This document shows positions 63,501 to 64,000 of a DNA stretch of 64,000 bases, one piece after another (positions within the stretch are counted from its first letter, which is position 1; each line of letters starts with the position of its first letter). The stretch spans positions 122,335,235 to 122,399,234 of the forward strand of contig BSWB01000004.1 in NCBI GenBank assembly GCA_033239125.1, given 5' to 3'. The stretch is from Fagopyrum homotropicum. Lineage: Eukaryota; Streptophyta; Magnoliopsida; Caryophyllales; Polygonaceae. The notes beneath the pieces were generated by a model. The model saw nothing but the letters and a program-made list of their open reading frames with translations, ran no database searches and was not told the origin of the DNA. The position numbers were made by a program, and so were the translations under genes.

Positions 63501-64000
63501 TTTGGTTTGTCAGGAGATACCGCCCGGATTATCCTACGCACAAAGGAAGAAGTTCTTTAAGGATGTCCGGGAATACTTTTGGAATGAACCTCTTCTTTTC
63601 AAGAGAGGTCCGGATGGCATCATTCGGCGATGTGTGCCGGAAGATGAGATGCAAAGTGTCATCCGCCATTGTCATTCACTACCTTGTGGAGGACACGCTA
63701 GTTCGAACAAGACTAGCACAAAGGTATTGCAATCTGGATTCTTTTGGCCTACTTTATTTAGAGATGTGCAATCCTTTGTTTGTTGCTGCGATGCTTGTCA
63801 AAGAACAGGCAATATCTCTATGAGGAATGAGATGCCCCTCAACAACATCCAAGGGGTGGAGATTTTCGATGTTTGGGGAGTAGATTTTATGGGACCGTTC
63901 CCATCCTCTTGTGGAAACCAATACATACTATTGGCGGTAGATTACGTTTCTAGATGGGTGGAAGCAATTGCCTCTCCCACCAATGATGCCATGGTGGTGG
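60541..64000 (+). pseudogene. Element E pol (protease, RT, RNase H, partial integrase)
   Basis: The frame is continuous from gag through MAITTRSG. Protease has CDLGAGVSIIP, where C has DLGAS: Gly replaces Ser. A TGA at 62179-62181 (Trp in C) lies at the RT fingers. RT (FMDDFSVYG), RNase H (VMCDASDVAIGAVLGQ), the integrase zinc region (HCHSLPCGGHASSNK) and GVDFMGPFP follow to the window edge. Palindromes lie at 61557-61722 in the linker. Confidence 0.88.
61557..61722 (+). promoter_or_regulatory. Palindrome cluster in the E protease-RT linker
   Basis: It has more palindrome units than C here: atccacggccat, ttccacggccgtgga, acacggtcgtggag, accacggccgtggag, aaccgtaatttt and ggccgtggaag, all translated. 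Confidence 0.8.

Larger units (their letters stand above)
56974..64000 (+). mobile_element. Element E: Athila-type retrotransposon, 5' portion
   Basis: It comprises a 1750-bp 5' LTR, a primer site and gag-pol up to integrase, and runs off the window. It is the closest relative of C in the window by protein and leader sequence. Two in-frame stops (59863, 62179), both where C reads Trp, disable it. In E the gag-protease boundary is open, without C's TAA. Confidence 0.93.

Overview
The window is plant heterochromatin made entirely of LTR retrotransposons nested in one another. I found no host gene, tRNA, rRNA or CRISPR array. The families point to a flowering plant, probably a eudicot: Athila-type Ty3/gypsy elements primed by tRNA-Asp, a Tekay/Del-type chromovirus, and SIRE/Maximus-type Ty1/copia elements. 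I cannot name the species.

Layout, left to right. Element A is an Athila relative on the minus strand. It has a partial 3' LTR at 1-983, a broken interior, and a complete 5' LTR at 15813-17574. Element B is a young, short, non-autonomous relative (1647-8253, TSD cttcc) inserted in A's 3' noncoding region. A itself sits in the 3' LTR of G, a decayed minus-strand chromovirus (17575-19938, then 33184 to about 36340). Element C (19939-33183, plus strand, TSD actcc) splits G's RNase H. C is 13.2 kb and almost intact: gag, a 1386-codon pol, a 522-codon third ORF, and LTRs with about four differences in 1766 bp. Right of G lies H1, a SIRE-type copia fragment (about 36430-39292). It abuts the 3' LTR of a second SIRE-type element, H2. 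Element D (39477-52416, plus strand, TSD ttcac), an older and heavily mutated relative of C, splits that LTR. The rest of H2 runs to about 56887. It is cut by an 86-bp chromovirus LTR fragment, F, which is itself cut by element E. E (56974 to beyond 64000, plus strand) is another C-like Athila element.

How the parts work: Athila gag-pol encodes the particle protein, protease, RT/RNase H and integrase. A third ORF lies about 0.8 kb downstream of pol, where an env-like gene is expected. It has no visible membrane segment, and a TATA box lies about 440 bp upstream of it in A, C and D. B encodes only a 361-residue chimera carrying an integrase relic without catalytic residues.

The most unusual signal is a set of lineage-specific palindromes: CCACGGCCGTGG in C, D and E; CACCTCGGTCGAGGTG in A and B; TTCAAGGCCTTGAA in the copia elements. 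In the Athila elements palindrome clusters lie both upstream and 400-600 bp downstream of the LTR TATA box and of the TATA box before the third ORF. Another cluster lies inside the protease-RT linker. Positions are conserved between the two Athila lineages while the sequence has changed.
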